A DNA stretch of 64,000 nt from Chromatiaceae bacterium (GTDB taxonomy: Bacteria > Pseudomonadota > Gammaproteobacteria > Chromatiales > Chromatiaceae): positions 62,001 to 126,000 of the forward strand of contig JACKMK010000003.1 of assembly GCA_024235395.1 (NCBI GenBank), written 5' to 3'. The notes below the pieces were generated by a model, which was not told where the DNA came from, made no database searches, and saw only the letters and a list, made by a program, of their open reading frames with translations. Position numbers and translations under genes: made by a program. Shown piece by piece: positions 25,356 through 35,228 of the stretch. Position 1 is the stretch's first letter. Each line of letters opens with the position of its first letter.

Positions 25356-27263
25356 TCAGGACCACTCGCCCGGATAATCGGCGATCCCCGGGTTGGACTT
25401 CACGTTGACCAGCTTCGGGTGGTTGATCTTGGGCAGCTTGAGCACATTGTCCGGACCTTTCTTGGCGACGATGTAGTCACGCACCACGTCCCACATCAGT
25501 CGACCCTCCGGGGTACGGTTCACAGTCGCCCAACCGGCGACTTTGTACTTGTGATCGGCCTCGATCACATGACCGTTGTCCAGTTTCATGTCGGTGATCC
25601 GGTGACCGAGTTTCTGCGACGGATCGATGGTGTAGTCGAGTCCCCCGACACGCACCATGTCCCCCCCGGACTGCAGATAGGGGTCCGGGTCGAACAGGTT
25701 GTCGGCGACACCTTCGAGCATGTTGATGATGTCTGCCCCGGTCATCTCGGTGACATAGGTCTCACCGTAGGTCATCGCGCACTGGGTCATCACATCTTCC
25801 ATCGTGATCCAGTCACCCTCCAGGGTCGTCGTCCCCCAGCGCACGCCGGCCGAGAGCGCGATATCGGCATCGAATTCATGGCGCAGCGCATTGCACAGCA
25901 CCTGGTCCCAGGTGCCCATGAAGTTGCCACGCCGGTACAGCAGGCGGTCGGCGATCGCCAGTTTCTCGGACAGGATCTCCTCGAACGTCTTGCCGAGGCG
26001 GGTCTTGTTGAAGAACAGATCCTTGCGGCGCGACTCGACGATGTTCTCGTCGTACTTGGTCTGGCGCATCTGGTTGATGAACGCCTCCATTTCCTTGTCG
26101 GCCGGCAGCCAGTCGGTGATCACCGGCAGCATCTTGTAGTGCATACCCTTGAGTTCACCGTCCTGGACGTCGAAATCCATCACGCCGACGTATTTGCCGT
26201 TGGAGCCGGCGTTGGTCACCCAGCACTCGTGTCCTTCGACGTTCTTCACCTTGAGCGGCTGCGGTATGCCGTCATGGGTATGACCGCCGAACACCGCGTT
26301 AAGGCCGGGCACACGTTCGGCCATCTTGATGTCGACGTCCATGCCGTTGTGCGACAGCAGTACCACCGCGTGCGGCTTCTCTTCCTCGCGGATCTTCTGC
26401 ACCAGCTCGATCATGTCGTCCTCGCGCAGACCGAACGACCAATCGGGGAAGAATTCCTGCGGGTTGGCATTGGCGGTGCGCGGAAAGGCCTGGCCGACCA
26501 CCGCGATGCGGGCACCGTTGATCTCCTTGATCACGTACGGCTGAAACGCATAACCGGCGTCTTCGTCATACAGGCCCCGACCGTCGAACTTCTCGACCAG
26601 TGCGGGATATTCGTCACCGAACAGTGAGGTCTCCTTGACGCGCACGTTCTGACCGATGAAATCACCCTTGAACAGGGCGACGTTGGATAGCACCTCGTTT
26701 TCCCTGTAGGTGAACTCCCAGTGTCCGACCATCACGTCGAGACCGAGGATGTTGGACGCCTCGACCATGTCGACGCCGCGCGTCCACAGCGCGGTTCCCG
26801 AACCCTGCCAGAGATCGCCACCATCGATCGTGATGGTGTTCTCCCGGCCACCCGCTTGTTCGCGCATCTTGTCGAGCAGCGTCTTGACGTGCGCGAAGCC
26901 GCCGGTGCGGCCGTACTTCAGCGCCGCGGCATCGAAATCCAGGTAGGTGTATGCATAAGACTCCGGCGTCGCTGGCTTGAGGCCCATGGCATCGAGCAGC
27001 TTCTTTCCGACCAGGTGTGGCGGCCTGCCAAGCGCATCGCCGACGCCGAGATTGACGTTCGGCTCGCGGAAGTAGACCGGCTTGAGCTGGCCGTGCACAT
27101 CGGTGATGTGCAGGATGCGCACATTGCCTCGCATCGGCAGTTCGTAGAAACCCTGCGGCATCTGTTCACCGCTGAACGCCTTGTTCGAAATGATCGGGGC
27201 TGCGGTGGCCGCAGCACCCAGGCCCATCAGCTTGAGGAAATCGCGGCGGTCGATCTTTGGCAT
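25356..27263 (-). CDS. soxB: Thiosulfohydrolase SoxB
   Basis: 635 residues. Tat signal DRRDFLKLMGLGAAATAAP at the N terminus, then a 5'-nucleotidase-like metallophosphoesterase domain with di-metal ligands in ILHITDVHGQL, GGDLWQGSGT, MVGHWEFTY (Asn replaced by His-Trp-Glu as in SoxB) and FGGHTHDGIPQP. The C-terminal domain contains ALSAGVRWGTT. SoxB is the Mn-dependent periplasmic enzyme that releases sulfate from the Cys-S-sulfonate on SoxYZ during thiosulfate oxidation. No soxXYZA or soxCD gene is in the window, so it is encoded apart from its partners, as in several gammaproteobacterial sulfur oxidisers. Divergent from a HupE/UreJ-like gene, with about 230 bases between them. Confidence 0.95.
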   Translation of the reverse strand: MPKIDRRDFLKLMGLGAAATAAPIISNKAFSGEQMPQGFYELPMRGNVRILHITDVHGQLKPVYFREPNVNLGVGDALGRPPHLVGKKLLDAMGLKPATPESYAYTYLDFDAAALKYGRTGGFAHVKTLLDKMREQAGGRENTITIDGGDLWQGSGTALWTRGVDMVEASNILGLDVMVGHWEFTYRENEVLSNVALFKGDFIGQNVRVKETSLFGDEYPALVEKFDGRGLYDEDAGYAFQPYVIKEINGARIAVVGQAFPRTANANPQEFFPDWSFGLREDDMIELVQKIREEEKPHAVVLLSHNGMDVDIKMAERVPGLNAVFGGHTHDGIPQPLKVKNVEGHECWVTNAGSNGKYVGVMDFDVQDGELKGMHYKMLPVITDWLPADKEMEAFINQMRQTKYDENIVESRRKDLFFNKTRLGKTFEEILSEKLAIADRLLYRRGNFMGTWDQVLCNALRHEFDADIALSAGVRWGTTTLEGDWITMEDVMTQCAMTYGETYVTEMTGADIINMLEGVADNLFDPDPYLQSGGDMVRVGGLDYTIDPSQKLGHRITDMKLDNGHVIEADHKYKVAGWATVNRTPEGRLMWDVVRDYIVAKKGPDNVLKLPKINHPKLVNVKSNPGIADYPGEWS

Positions 27264-27492
27264 ATCGCTTTTCTCGTACTTGAATGGTTCGGGATTGGAG
27301 GATTCGTCACGACACCCGACGGCCTGTCAGCCGCGCTGCGTTACGCCGAATCCATGATCGCGTCGGCAGGCGCTGCAGTGTAACAATGCGGCCTTGTGTC
27401 CTCTACCCGCAAAAACAATATTGGACTTTGCTGATAGTCTGACGCGGAACATGCAGTTACTTCTGCCGATCCGAATAAGACGCTGCCGGTCG

Positions 27493-28635
27493 ATGTTTAT
27501 TCCCCTACGATTTCTGCTGGCACTGTCGCTGTCGGTGATGTCGCCGCTGCTCGCGGCAGATGTCGTCAAACCGGCGCTGGTCGAGGTGAGCGTGTTCGCC
27601 GGCGGCCACTACCGGGTCGAACTGCGCGCCAGCATCGAGGCGCTGCTGACCGGCATCAACGCGCAGTACAAGGACACCACCCAGGCGCCGAACGCGGACG
27701 AGTATGACCGGCTGCGGGCACTGGAGGCGGAACAACTGGCGCAGGCCTTCGAGCCGTTCAAGGCACTCATGCTGGACACCGTCGAACTGCGATTCGACGG
27801 CCAGCGCGCCACGCCGAGCATCACCCAGGTGGATATCCCGGTACCCGGCTACACCAAGGTCCCGCGGATATCGCTGATCGTGCTCGAAGGCGACATCCCG
27901 ACCGAGACGCGCAGTCTCACCTGGTACTACCCGGCAGCGTTCGGCGACAACGCCGTGCGCGTGCGCCAGGTCGACGAGGCCAATCAGCAGTGGCACTGGT
28001 CGTCGTGGCAATGGATCCGGGACGACCGCCGCAGCGATCCCTTCTCGCTGGAGGAGGTGTTTCGCACGCCCGGCACGCTCGAGGTGCTGGGCGAATACAT
28101 CGGGGCCGGGTTCGACCACATCGTCCCGAACGGACTCGACCACATCCTGTTCGTGCTCGGGCTGTTTCTGTTCAGCACGCGGATCCGGCCGCTGTTGTGG
28201 CAGGTGACGATGTTCACCGTCGCGCATTCGATCACGCTGGCATTGGCGATGACCGGCATGATCGAGCTGCCCGCTCGCGTCGTCGAGCCGCTGATCGCGC
28301 TGTCGATCGCCTACGTCGGGGTGGAGAACGTCTGGCACCGCACCCTGCACAAGAGCCGCCTGGTGCTGGTGTTTGGCTTCGGCCTGCTGCACGGCCTGGG
28401 TTTTGCCAGCATGCTCTCGGACTTCGGCATGCCGGCCAACGCGTTCGCCAGTGCCCTGATCGGTTTCAACGTCGGGGTGGAACTGGGCCAGCTCGCGGTC
28501 ATCGCACTCGCGTTCGGCGTACTCGGCATCTGGTTCGGCCGGCGTCCGTATTATCGGGCGCTGGTGGTGATCCCCGGTTCTCTGGTGATCTCGGGCGTGG
28601 GTCTGTACTGGACCTGGGAACGCTTCAGCTGGTGA
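27493..28635 (+). CDS. HupE/UreJ_2 family membrane protein with periplasmic N-terminal domain
   Basis: 380 residues. A signal sequence (FIPLRFLLALSLSVMSPLLAAD) and a 180-residue periplasmic domain come first. The HupE/UreJ_2 membrane part follows: FDHIVPNGLDHILFVLGLFLF, FTVAHSITLALAMTG, LSIAYVGVENVW and FGLLHGLGFASMLSDFGMP. The histidines in GLDHILF, TVAHS and LLHGLGF are typical of this nickel/cobalt- or copper-linked group. Chosen start ATG 27493 puts the signal at the N terminus. It is next to soxB but on the other strand; a role in metal delivery for periplasmic enzymes is conceivable but unproven. Confidence 0.8.
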   Translation: MFIPLRFLLALSLSVMSPLLAADVVKPALVEVSVFAGGHYRVELRASIEALLTGINAQYKDTTQAPNADEYDRLRALEAEQLAQAFEPFKALMLDTVELRFDGQRATPSITQVDIPVPGYTKVPRISLIVLEGDIPTETRSLTWYYPAAFGDNAVRVRQVDEANQQWHWSSWQWIRDDRRSDPFSLEEVFRTPGTLEVLGEYIGAGFDHIVPNGLDHILFVLGLFLFSTRIRPLLWQVTMFTVAHSITLALAMTGMIELPARVVEPLIALSIAYVGVENVWHRTLHKSRLVLVFGFGLLHGLGFASMLSDFGMPANAFASALIGFNVGVELGQLAVIALAFGVLGIWFGRRPYYRALVVIPGSLVISGVGLYWTWERFSW

Positions 28636-28641
28636 ACGCGG

Positions 28642-30897
28642 TCAGGCCGCGCCGGTCGATGCCTGCTGGAACAGTTCGTCCAGTTGCAACGGCGGGGCGA
28701 TCGCGTACCCCTGGCCGAAATCCACACCGATCTCGCGCACGCGCCGGAGTATGGTGTTGTCGGCGACATACTCGGCGATCGTCTGTTTGCCGAGAAAATG
28801 GCCGATCTCGTTGATCGACCTGACCACTGCGAGATCCTCCATGCTCTCGGCGACCTTGCGCACGAACACGCCGTCGATCTTCAGCCAGTCGACCGGCAGT
28901 TCCTTGAGGTAGGAGTAAGACGCCGAACCGCTGCCGAAATCGTCCAACGCGACCTTGCAGCCGAGTGCCTTCAAGTCACGCACGATCCCGGCGGCATTCG
29001 ACAGATCGGCGATCGCCGCGGTCTCGGTGATCTCGAAGCTGACCCACGACGGGTCGATCGCATGGCGTTCGAACAGCTCGCGGATGAAGGCGACAAAACC
29101 GGGATCGTTCGCCGTCTGCCCGGACAGGTTGATCGCAAAGCCGTGCAACATCGGCAACAGCTCGCGCCCGCTCGCGATCTGCTCGATGACGGTACGCGCG
29201 ATCCAGCGGTCGACCGCGCGCATCCTGTTGTACCGCTCCGCCGCCTCGATGAACTGCGCGATCGGCAAGAGTTCGCCGGCGCCGTTGGCGACCCCCAACA
29301 GCACCTCGTAATGCGGTTGCAGCGCCCGGTCCGGACGGATCGGAACGATCGGCTGACAACGCAACTGCAGGCGACCGCGGTCCAGTGCCTCGTCGACCTG
29401 CACCACCCACTGCACCGCACTCTGTTCGCGTGCGATCTCGGGATCGTCCTCACGATAGACGTACACCTGTCCACCGCCGGCCGCCTTGGCCGCCGTGATG
29501 GCGCTTTCCGCCGCGCGCAGCACACTGCCGACACCGCCCCTGTCGCCGCTCAGATCGACGATCCCGACCGAGAGGCTCAACGCCATCGGCGGTCCCTTCC
29601 AATCGAACGGCATCGCCGCCACCGCGCGGCGCAGTTCCTCGACCCAGTGTTCGCCATCGACCCCGGTCAGTTCGGGGAGCAACACACCGAACCGGTCACC
29701 ACCGAGATGCCCGGCGACTTTCGCGCCACGGGCCTTGTCCAGCTGGCGCGCCAACGCGATCAACAGGCGGTCGCCGGTGTCGTAGCCGTGGATGTCGTTG
29801 ACCAATCGGAACTGATCGACGTCGATCCATACCAGCACACCGGCGCCGCCGTCGGCTACCCCGAGCGCCTGTTCCAGCGCGGTGGTGAACTGTCGTCGAT
29901 TGATCAGGCCGGTCAACGAGTCGTGCGCCTCCTGGTACACCAGGCGCCCCTCCATGCGGTGCAACATCGCTTCCACCGCACGGTCGCTCGCCGGCCGGCC
30001 GTCGACCTGTTCGAGGAGGATGCGGCGGCGGTGCAGACCGAGCGCGAGTTCGGGCAGCTCTATGTCGCGTGCCATCAGGCCCTGGTGATCGACCAGTACG
30101 AACTGGGTGTGATCGTCGCGAATCCAGGCGACGCGCAATGCCTGGCGTCCCTCGGGCGCATCCAGCAGACGCACACGGTCGCCGACCGCGACCGCCATGC
30201 ACCGGTCGAGCAGGCGTTGCCAGGTGTGCCGGTTGACCCCCTCTGGCGGCTCGGGCCGGTCGGCACCGGCCGCGCGCGCCTGCGCCGGCATCTCGACCAG
30301 CTTCGGGCGCGCCTCGGGATCGAACAACTCCGCGCGCAAGCGGTTCTCCAACGCGGTGCGGCGAAACGGATCGAATGCGGTGGAGCCAAGTTCGCTGGCG
30401 ATTGCATCGAACAACGCCTGTGGCGCGATCACCGGCGCCGCCGGGTCGTGAGCATCCCCGCCCAGTGCCGTCACCGCGGCGTCGAGGACCGCGAGGTGCC
30501 GGGCATAACGCTGCTCCTGTTCGGCGCCGTTCAACCAGGCGAGTTCCAGCGCCGCACGCCAGCCGACATCGATCAGTTCCGCGACGACCTCGGGTACCTG
30601 TTTGCCGGCGTAGCGCCGGTCGAGTTCCTCGGCGACCGCCAGGCGCGCCCGGCGCACACGGTCCCGGCCGGCGCTGGCCTCCGAGACGCGTTCGACCCGC
30701 CGCTGATACAGGCGGCTCTGCTCGAGGGTCAATGCGCCGACCTGATCGGCTATCGCCTGCAGGACCGCGTCGTCGGCCTCGCCACGCCGGACCGGCTCGA
30801 GCAGCTGGGTCACGCGTTGGCGCAAGGTGTCGGTGCGTGGATCGGCATCCGGCGTGGGACGGAAACTCTGAAGATGGGCAAGCTGATCGACGATCAC
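28642..30897 (-). pseudogene. 3' part of an interrupted gene: DUF1631 (C-terminal part), GGDEF and EAL domains
   Basis: 751 codons in the same frame as the next entry and separated from it only by an amber codon at 30973-30975 and 75 bases. It contains the rest of a DUF1631 domain (RLYQRRVERVSEASAGRDRVR, VAELIDVGWRAALEL), a GGDEF domain with degenerate site GGDRF, and an EAL domain with its catalytic set essentially present. That set is EVLL, FAINLSG, FEITET, ALDDFGSG, WLKIDG, TIAEYV and FGQGYAI. The intact product would be a c-di-GMP phosphodiesterase with PilZ input. The only nearby start is a GTG at 30897 in the middle of DUF1631, so independent translation is doubtful. Convergent with the HupE-like gene. 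Confidence 0.8.
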
Positions 30898-30972
30898 CCG
30901 CAGCGGGTGCTGTTCTTCCAGGAAGAACCCGCGGTTTTCGGTCGCCTCCTGGACCAGCGGTGCGTCCAGTTC

Positions 30973-32277
30973 CTACAGCCACTGAGCGAGGCTGTCGGTC
31001 ATGTTCGGCATCTCGGCCAGGTGCCCGAACAGCTCCTCGACCAGCGATTGGCGCTGCACGGCCTCCTGCTGCAACAGTTCGGCCAGCTCGGCAGCATCGA
31101 TCGCCAGCGGCGAGATCCCCGCTGCCGCGGGCGGCGCCGGGACCTGGGCGACGGGCGCAACCTCGCTGACCGGCACCCGCGATCCTGCGGCGGCGGCGGC
31201 CGGATCGGGCCGCGCGACCGGGGCGCCGGCGGCCACTGCCTCGCCGGCCGCCGGCCGGCCGGGGACAAAAGCGGCGCGCGCTGCGGGAGCGCCGAGCCCG
31301 TCCAGTGCCGCCTCGAAGTCCGCATACAGATCGCCGAGCCGGGCACCGAGCACCTTGATCGCCTGTTCGAACAGTACGCCGCGGCTCGACCGACCGAGAT
31401 CGAGTTCATCGGCGACATCCTGCAGGGCCCTGGTGAAATGCTGGGGCACGAACGGCAGCATCACGTCAGTCGCCGCTGGCGTGCCGCGCAGCTGTGCCAG
31501 GCGCGACCCAAGCGCGGTGATCTCCGCCTTGAACAGGCCCTGCAGGACAGTCGCGGCGCGCGATGCCTCGAGCCAGCGTTCGAAGTCGTCCGGTTCGACC
31601 AGCGTCAGCTCCCCGGTGGGTGTCGATGCTTCGTCCGCTTCCGCGGTCGCCCCGAGCGCCCTGTCCAACACCCGTTGCTGCAGCAGGTCGCCGTCGCGCA
31701 CAGCGTCCAACGCATGCATGTCGCTGTAGAGCTGCTGCAGCTCGCGGTTCGACGCAGCGGCATCGGCCGCTTCGATCAGCCTTTCCGCAGTCTGCGCCAG
31801 CAATTCGCGCAGGATGCCGGGCAATGCCCCCTGCGCCACATGCCGCAGTTTGGCGAGGCAGCGCACCTCGCCCCCCGATTGGGTTGCGGTGCGTTGCTGG
31901 TCGCCACGCGCCAGCCGGTCATGCCGCCGCAATACCGCGACCAATGCATCCGACGGTTGCTGGAACGCCAGCCCCAGGTACTCCCCGTTGACCCATGCAA
32001 CCCGGCCACTCAGTGCCGTGGGCTCGATGCCCCGCCCGGTGAACAGATCGACCGTCAGCTCGAGCGGGTCGCCGACTGCCAGCCCGGGCACGGGCCTCGC
32101 TGCCGCCGGCTGCTGCAACAGCAGACCGCCTCCGCAATAGTCGCGGACCACGCAGGGCTGCCGGCCGGCCCCACGCACGGCGAGCCGTCCCGCCAGTTCG
32201 ATCGGGTAACGCGTGTAGCGGCGGCGTTCTGCGGAATTCGGCACTCCGCCCCCTTTGGTGTCTGGATTCCCTGACAT
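30973..32277 (-). pseudogene. 5' part of an interrupted gene: PilZ and DUF1631 (N-terminal part)
   Basis: 434 codons from ATG 32277 (MSGNPDTKGG). A PilZ domain comes first: RRRYTRYPIELAGRL carries the c-di-GMP-binding RxxxR, and the second motif DYCGGG has Cys for the usual Ser. Then the beginning of DUF1631 follows, through an Ala/Pro-rich linker to LVEELFGHLAEMPNMTDSLAQWL and a TAG stop. Past the stop the frame reads on as ELDAPLVQE without shift. If TAG were CAG (Gln) the product would be one 1211-residue PilZ-DUF1631-GGDEF-EAL protein, a known gammaproteobacterial architecture. Either a nonsense mutation, a sequencing error or stop readthrough. Confidence 0.8.
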
Positions 32278-32449
32278 TGGTCCGGTGCCAGCGAGTGGCT
32301 GTGATTGGCTTTTTTGCGAATTAACGGTGTTAGCGTCCGACTCACGGCCGAATTGAGCCAATCCCTGACGCGCACCACCCGACCCGGATCGCCACCGGCG
32401 CATCGCGCACTTGCCTGAGGCGCCGCGCTATCCGATCCTCGTCCGCACG

Positions 32450-32926
32450 ATGCACGAGAAACTTCACAGCGACCTGGTCTTCCGCGCCGCTGCCGCGGAC
32501 GATCTGCCGGCGATACTGACCCTGCTGGCGCAGCCGGACATGGATGACGGGCGGGTGCTCGGGCTGGCCGAGGCACGCCGGCTGTACGAGCGGCTGGCGC
32601 AAAACCCCGATCTGCGGCTGTCTGTCGCCGAGCGCGATGGACGCATCGTCGGCACCTTCACCCTGCTGATCCTGCGCACCCTGGGTCACGCCGGAACACC
32701 CAGCGGTGTCATCGAGGACATCGTCGTGGCCGGCGCGGCGCGGCAGCAGGGCGTCGGGGCCGCGATGATCGCCGAGGCCCTGCGACTGTGCCGAGAACAG
32801 GGTTGTTACAAGCTGGCCCTGTCGTCGAATCTGCGGCGCGACGGCGCGCACGCCTTCTACGACCGTCTCGGTTTCGAACGGCACGGCTACAGCTTCGTCA
32901 TCGACCCGGCGGCAACCGGCAACTGA
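32450..32926 (+). CDS. GNAT family N-acetyltransferase
   Basis: 158 residues from ATG 32450 (MHEKLHSDLVFRAA); a TTG 39 bases upstream is possible. The GNAT fold is visible from VFRAAAADDLPAILTLL at the N terminus to the central strand SGVIEDIVVAGAARQQGVGAAMIAEALRLC with the acetyl-CoA loop. The C-terminal block is YKLALSSNLRRDGAHAFYDRLGFERHGYSFVI. The substrate is unknown. Divergent from the PilZ-DUF1631 gene and convergent with the slipin gene. Confidence 0.88.
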   Translation: MHEKLHSDLVFRAAAADDLPAILTLLAQPDMDDGRVLGLAEARRLYERLAQNPDLRLSVAERDGRIVGTFTLLILRTLGHAGTPSGVIEDIVVAGAARQQGVGAAMIAEALRLCREQGCYKLALSSNLRRDGAHAFYDRLGFERHGYSFVIDPAATGN

Positions 32927-32939
32927 ACTGGGCACGCGT

Positions 32940-33692
32940 TCAGCGTGATTCATCCCGGCCGCCGAGCATCCCGGCCCATTCCAGCGGGAACGGGAACACC
33001 ACGGTCGAGCCCTTCGAATTCGCCACCTCGCTGAGTGTCTGCAGATAACGCAGCTGGATGCTGACCGGGTTGCGGGTCAGCACCTCGGTCGCCGCCAACA
33101 GCTTTTCGGAGGCCTGCAGTTCGCCCTCGGCATGGATGACCTTGGCGCGCCGCTCGCGTTCCGCTTCGGCCTGTCTCGCGATCGCACGGATCATCGATTC
33201 GTCGAGGTCCACGTGTTTGATCTCGACGTTCGATACCTTGATCCCCCAGGTATCGGTCTGCTGATCGAGGATGGCCTGGATATCGTGGTTGAGCTGATCC
33301 CGATTCATCAGCATCTCGTCGAGTTCATGCGCCCCCAGCACCGATCGCAGCGTTGTCTGGGCCAGCTGGCTGGTGGCCATGATGTAGTCTTCGACCTGGA
33401 TGATCGCGCGCTCCGGATCGACGACCCGGAAGTACAGCACCGCATTGACCTTGACCGAGACGTTGTCGCGCGAGATCACGTCCTGGGTGGGCACGTCCAT
33501 GGTCACGGTGCGCAGGTCCACGCGCACCATCTGCTGGATCCCGGGGATGATGATGATCAACCCGGGTCCCTTGACGCGTTGAAACCGGCCGAGAAAGAAC
33601 ACCACGCCGCGCTCGTATTCGCGCAGGATCTTGATCGACGCGAGCAGCAGCGCGCCGATGAACAACACGATTCCAAGTGTCACTGCATTCAT
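32940..33692 (-). CDS. Slipin/stomatin-like SPFH protein
   Basis: 250 residues: one N-terminal membrane helix (LGIVLFIGALLLASIKIL), the SPFH/Band 7 domain (REYERGVVFFLGRFQRVKGPGLIIIIPG through VDLDESMIRAIARQAEAERERRAKVIHAEGE) and a short helical end. Slipins form membrane rings and are nearly always encoded beside an NfeD protease-like partner. Here the NfeD gene precedes it with a four-base overlap (ATGA), so the two are coupled. Role: organisation or quality control of inner-membrane microdomains, inferred from the family. Confidence 0.93.
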   Translation of the reverse strand: MNAVTLGIVLFIGALLLASIKILREYERGVVFFLGRFQRVKGPGLIIIIPGIQQMVRVDLRTVTMDVPTQDVISRDNVSVKVNAVLYFRVVDPERAIIQVEDYIMATSQLAQTTLRSVLGAHELDEMLMNRDQLNHDIQAILDQQTDTWGIKVSNVEIKHVDLDESMIRAIARQAEAERERRAKVIHAEGELQASEKLLAATEVLTRNPVSIQLRYLQTLSEVANSKGSTVVFPFPLEWAGMLGGRDESR

Positions 33693-35107
33693 GATTCCTG
33701 GTCCTCCCCTGTACCCAGCAACGGCTCCACCTCCAGGCGCAAGCCCTGTATCGCGATCACCCTGACCCGCTGTCCCTGCCGAAGCGGTGCCCGGGTAGTC
33801 GCGGTCCAGCTCTCACTGTGCACCCACACCCGGCCGGTGTCAGCGAAATCCTGTTCCGCCACGCCGGTCGCACCGAGCATCTCCTCGCGGCCGCTGACCA
33901 CCGGCCTGCGGCGTGTCTTGAGTGCATAACCGAGCACCCCGAGGAACAGCGCCATGCTGAGCGCGACGAAGGTCGCGATCAGCGGTATCGCGACGCCGAT
34001 CTGCCCCGCCTCGTCGCGGTAGAGGATCAGGGATCCGACGACGAACGCGATCGCGCCCCCGATGCCGAGTGCCCCGAAGCTCGGCACGAAGGCCTCGAGC
34101 ACCATGAAGGCCACGCCCAACGCCAGCAGCGCCAGACCCGCGTAGTTGACCGGGAGGGCCTGAAACGCATACAGCGCGGTGAGCAACGCGATCGCACCGA
34201 TCACGCCCGGCAGGATGGCACCGGGATTGGCCAGTTCGTAGATCAGTCCGTAGATGCCGATCAGCATCAGCACATAGGCGATGTTCGGGTCGGTGATCGC
34301 CGACAGGATGCGGATCCGCCAGTCGGGCGCAAACGTCTCGATCTCCAGGCCGTCGGTCCGCAGCGTCGTCGTACCGCCCGGCAGTGACAGCTCGCGTCCG
34401 TCGATCTGCGCGAGCAGCCGTGGCACATCGGCCGCCACCAGGTCGATGACCCCGCGCTGCAGGGCCTCGTCCGCGGTCAGATTGCCGGCCTCGCGGACCG
34501 CCTGCTCGGCCCATTCGGCGTTGCGTCCGCGCAACACCGCGAGTCCCCGCAGGAAAGCCGCCGCATCATTGACGATCTTGCGCTGCATCGCGCCGCCCGA
34601 CACCGGCCGCTGGCCATGATCGGCGGGCTTTCGCCCCCCATCGGCCTCGCCCGGTTCAGGCGTCGGCTGATCGGCCCCGTCGGGCAGACCGGGCAGACCA
34701 CCGATCTGCACCGGGGTTGCAGAGCCGAGATTGGTTGCCGGCGCCATCGCTGCGACATGGCAGGCGTACAGGATGTAGGTGCCGGCGCTCGCCGCGCGCG
34801 CCCCACCTGGTGCGACGAAGCCGACGACCGGTAGCGGCGACGCCAGGATCTCCTTGACGATGTCGCGCATCGCGGCGTCCAGGCCGCCGGGCGTATCGAT
34901 GCGCAGCAAGACCAGTGGCGCATCCCGCTCGCGTGCCTTGCGCAGGCCATCGCGAAAATACTCGACCGTTACCGGACCTATGGTCCCGTCGATCTCGAGC
35001 AACACCGCGCTGCGGCGGGACGAGGACGTATCCTCAACCGCGTACGCGGCGCCCGCGACGACCGCGAACAGCAACAACCCCCACCACAGATTCCCTGCAC
35101 GCAGCAC
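33689..35107 (-). CDS. NfeD family ClpP-class membrane serine protease
   Basis: 472 residues from GTG 35107, which has an AGAGG seven bases upstream; an ATG at 35149 would add 14 residues before the signal-like LWWGLLLFAVVAGAAYA. The ClpP-class domain (LLEIDGTIGPVTVEYFRDGL, LLRIDTPGGLDAAMRDIV) holds the nucleophile Ser in APGGARAASAGTYIL and a later conserved Lys in MQRKIVNDAAAFL. Several membrane helices and a C-terminal NfeD OB-fold (MLGATGVAEQDFADTGRVWVHSESW) follow. It is thought to cut the slipin encoded directly after it. Confidence 0.92.
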   Translation of the reverse strand: MLRAGNLWWGLLLFAVVAGAAYAVEDTSSSRRSAVLLEIDGTIGPVTVEYFRDGLRKARERDAPLVLLRIDTPGGLDAAMRDIVKEILASPLPVVGFVAPGGARAASAGTYILYACHVAAMAPATNLGSATPVQIGGLPGLPDGADQPTPEPGEADGGRKPADHGQRPVSGGAMQRKIVNDAAAFLRGLAVLRGRNAEWAEQAVREAGNLTADEALQRGVIDLVAADVPRLLAQIDGRELSLPGGTTTLRTDGLEIETFAPDWRIRILSAITDPNIAYVLMLIGIYGLIYELANPGAILPGVIGAIALLTALYAFQALPVNYAGLALLALGVAFMVLEAFVPSFGALGIGGAIAFVVGSLILYRDEAGQIGVAIPLIATFVALSMALFLGVLGYALKTRRRPVVSGREEMLGATGVAEQDFADTGRVWVHSESWTATTRAPLRQGQRVRVIAIQGLRLEVEPLLGTGEDQES

Positions 35108-35228
35108 GGCAACACCTCTAGCGCAGTCACGTTGCGGAAACGACAGCAACGACCTGTCTAAAGGGTTGTTCAGACACGGAAGCAGGTCAACCAGCGAATG
35201 CCCGGGTGGCGGTGCCGCGACGACCGGA

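Noticed and set aside
25215..26627. A 470-codon open frame on the plus strand after tesA
   Set aside because: It lies over soxB, whose Tat signal and metal-binding motifs are unambiguous; the plus-strand translation is His/Val/Asp-rich shadow sequence.
28684..32274. An open frame of about 1200 codons on the plus strand
   Set aside because: It is exactly opposite the PilZ-DUF1631-GGDEF-EAL gene, low in complexity and Arg/Gln/His-rich, and has no family features. It is a product of strong GC bias at third positions of the minus-strand gene.
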